From Spirochaetia bacterium (GTDB taxonomy: Bacteria > Spirochaetota > Spirochaetia > Treponematales > Treponemataceae): a stretch of 5,708 bases of DNA. Location: NCBI GenBank assembly GCA_900770075.1, contig CAAGIZ010000114.1:1-5708 (forward strand). The letters run 5' to 3'. Made by a program: the position numbers and the translations under genes. The notes beneath the pieces are model-generated. The model was not told the DNA's origin. It did not search any database and saw only the letters and a program-made list of their open reading frames with translations. Positions 5,160-5,708 of this stretch are shown here, piece by piece (positions within the stretch are counted from its first letter, which is position 1; every line of letters starts with the position of its first letter).

Positions 5160-5708
5160 CTACTGCACAAGTTTTCGCTTGCTCCAGGCCTGTAAAATAC
5201 GCTGCTGGTTTTCGTCTGTAGAAAGAAGGAATTTTGCAAACATTTCGTTGGTCTGGGCAAATTCCCGGGCAAGTATTATCTGCTCGTCTGCCGTAAAATC
5301 GGAAAGAACGTAGGAGGCTATATCTCTGTCTGCAGGCTTGGTCAGACCAAACCGAAGACGCCAAAAATCTGCCGTGCCGAAGGAGGCTTTCATAGACCTG
5401 AGTCCGTTGTGTCCTCCAAGTCCGCCGCTCCACTTAAGGCTTACGGTTCCCAGAGGAAGTTCCAGCTCATCGTGAACCACGAGAATTTCTTCCGGAAGGA
5501 TTTTGTAAAACTGAGTCAGCTGGGCTACGCTTTCTCCGCTCAGGTTCATGTAGGTAAGGGGTTTTAAAAACCAGATTTTTTCCGGTGCACCTTCGGGAAC
5601 CGCCGGGACAGAGCCGTCTTTTTTTGCATACATACCTGTTTCCGAAAACCAGCGGGCAAGAACGGAGGTTTCCACAACTGCATAGTCGCCTTTAAACTTG
5701 TTCTGAAA
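5160..5708 (-). CDS. pth: Peptidyl-tRNA hydrolase, N-terminus beyond the window
   Basis: Pth cleaves the ester bond of peptidyl-tRNAs released from stalled ribosomes, recycling tRNA in the cytoplasm. The frame is open from the window edge at 5708 to TAG at 5160, giving 182 residues. Family signatures are clear: FKGDYA (5-10), PLTYMNLSG (50-58, containing the substrate-binding Met-Asn pair), HDELELP (79-85, with the Asp equivalent to Asp93 of E. coli) and GGLGGHNGL (95-103, with the Asn equivalent to Asn114). About 45 N-terminal residues are missing, including the GNPG motif and the catalytic His, so catalytic competence cannot be checked. A GTG at 5675 gives a shorter frame but would cut into the conserved fold and is not the start. 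A modest insertion (AKKDGSVPAVPEGAPEK, about 28-44) lengthens the loop before TYMN. It ends in its own gap with a promoter and terminator downstream, so it is probably not cotranscribed with the lipoprotein gene. Confidence 0.95.
   Translation of the reverse strand, partial: FQNKFKGDYAVVETSVLARWFSETGMYAKKDGSVPAVPEGAPEKIWFLKPLTYMNLSGESVAQLTQFYKILPEEILVVHDELELPLGTVSLKWSGGLGGHNGLRSMKASFGTADFWRLRFGLTKPADRDIASYVLSDFTADEQIILAREFAQTNEMFAKFLLSTDENQQRILQAWSKRKLVQ

Noticed and set aside
5081..5433. Two other minus-strand frames overlapping pth (5081-5272 and 5131-5433)
   Set aside because: They are out of frame with the clearly conserved pth reading and give no recognisable protein.

Overview
The window looks like chromosomal DNA of a host-associated spirochaete, most likely a gut or rumen Treponema. 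This rests on a lipoprotein with fibronectin III modules and a C-terminal SUMF1/FGE-type domain, a low-GC coding background, and GC-rich non-coding repeat blocks between genes. The genus is an inference from gene style, not from a database match. All three genes are on the minus strand, so transcription runs from high to low coordinates: pth, then a 1204-residue lipoprotein, then an ATPase. I see no credible plus-strand gene.

At the right end (5160-5708) is most of pth (peptidyl-tRNA hydrolase), with its N-terminus beyond the window. The 350-base gap after it holds a good sigma70-like promoter (5080-5107), a run of nine G on the minus strand (5006-5014), a possible 24-codon ORF across that run, and a strong bidirectional terminator hairpin (4870-4920). 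The large gene follows (1195-4809). It encodes a secreted lipoprotein with two or three FN3-like domains, a long beta-rich region of unknown type, a cysteine-rich CxxC segment and a C-terminal formylglycine-generating-enzyme-like (C-type lectin fold) domain. One of the two catalytic FGE cysteines is replaced. The last 30 residues have the layout of the variable region of treponemal diversity-generating retroelement (DGR) targets such as TvpA. An intrinsic terminator (1103-1148) closes the gene.

From about 541 to 1102 there is no gene. The stretch is a mosaic of GC-rich direct repeats, hairpins and an inverted-repeat family, probably a dispersed intergenic element. At the left end (2-361) is the N-terminal third or so of a P-loop ATPase of the AAA_14/DUF4143 style, running off the window. 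Its short upstream region is the most unusual regulatory structure here: a sigma70-like promoter immediately preceded by four tandem copies of a unit with exact 33-bp spacing (395-526).

The genes do not form an obvious pathway. Pth is housekeeping, the lipoprotein is a surface or periplasmic binding protein, and the ATPase is probably an accessory gene with its own regulation.
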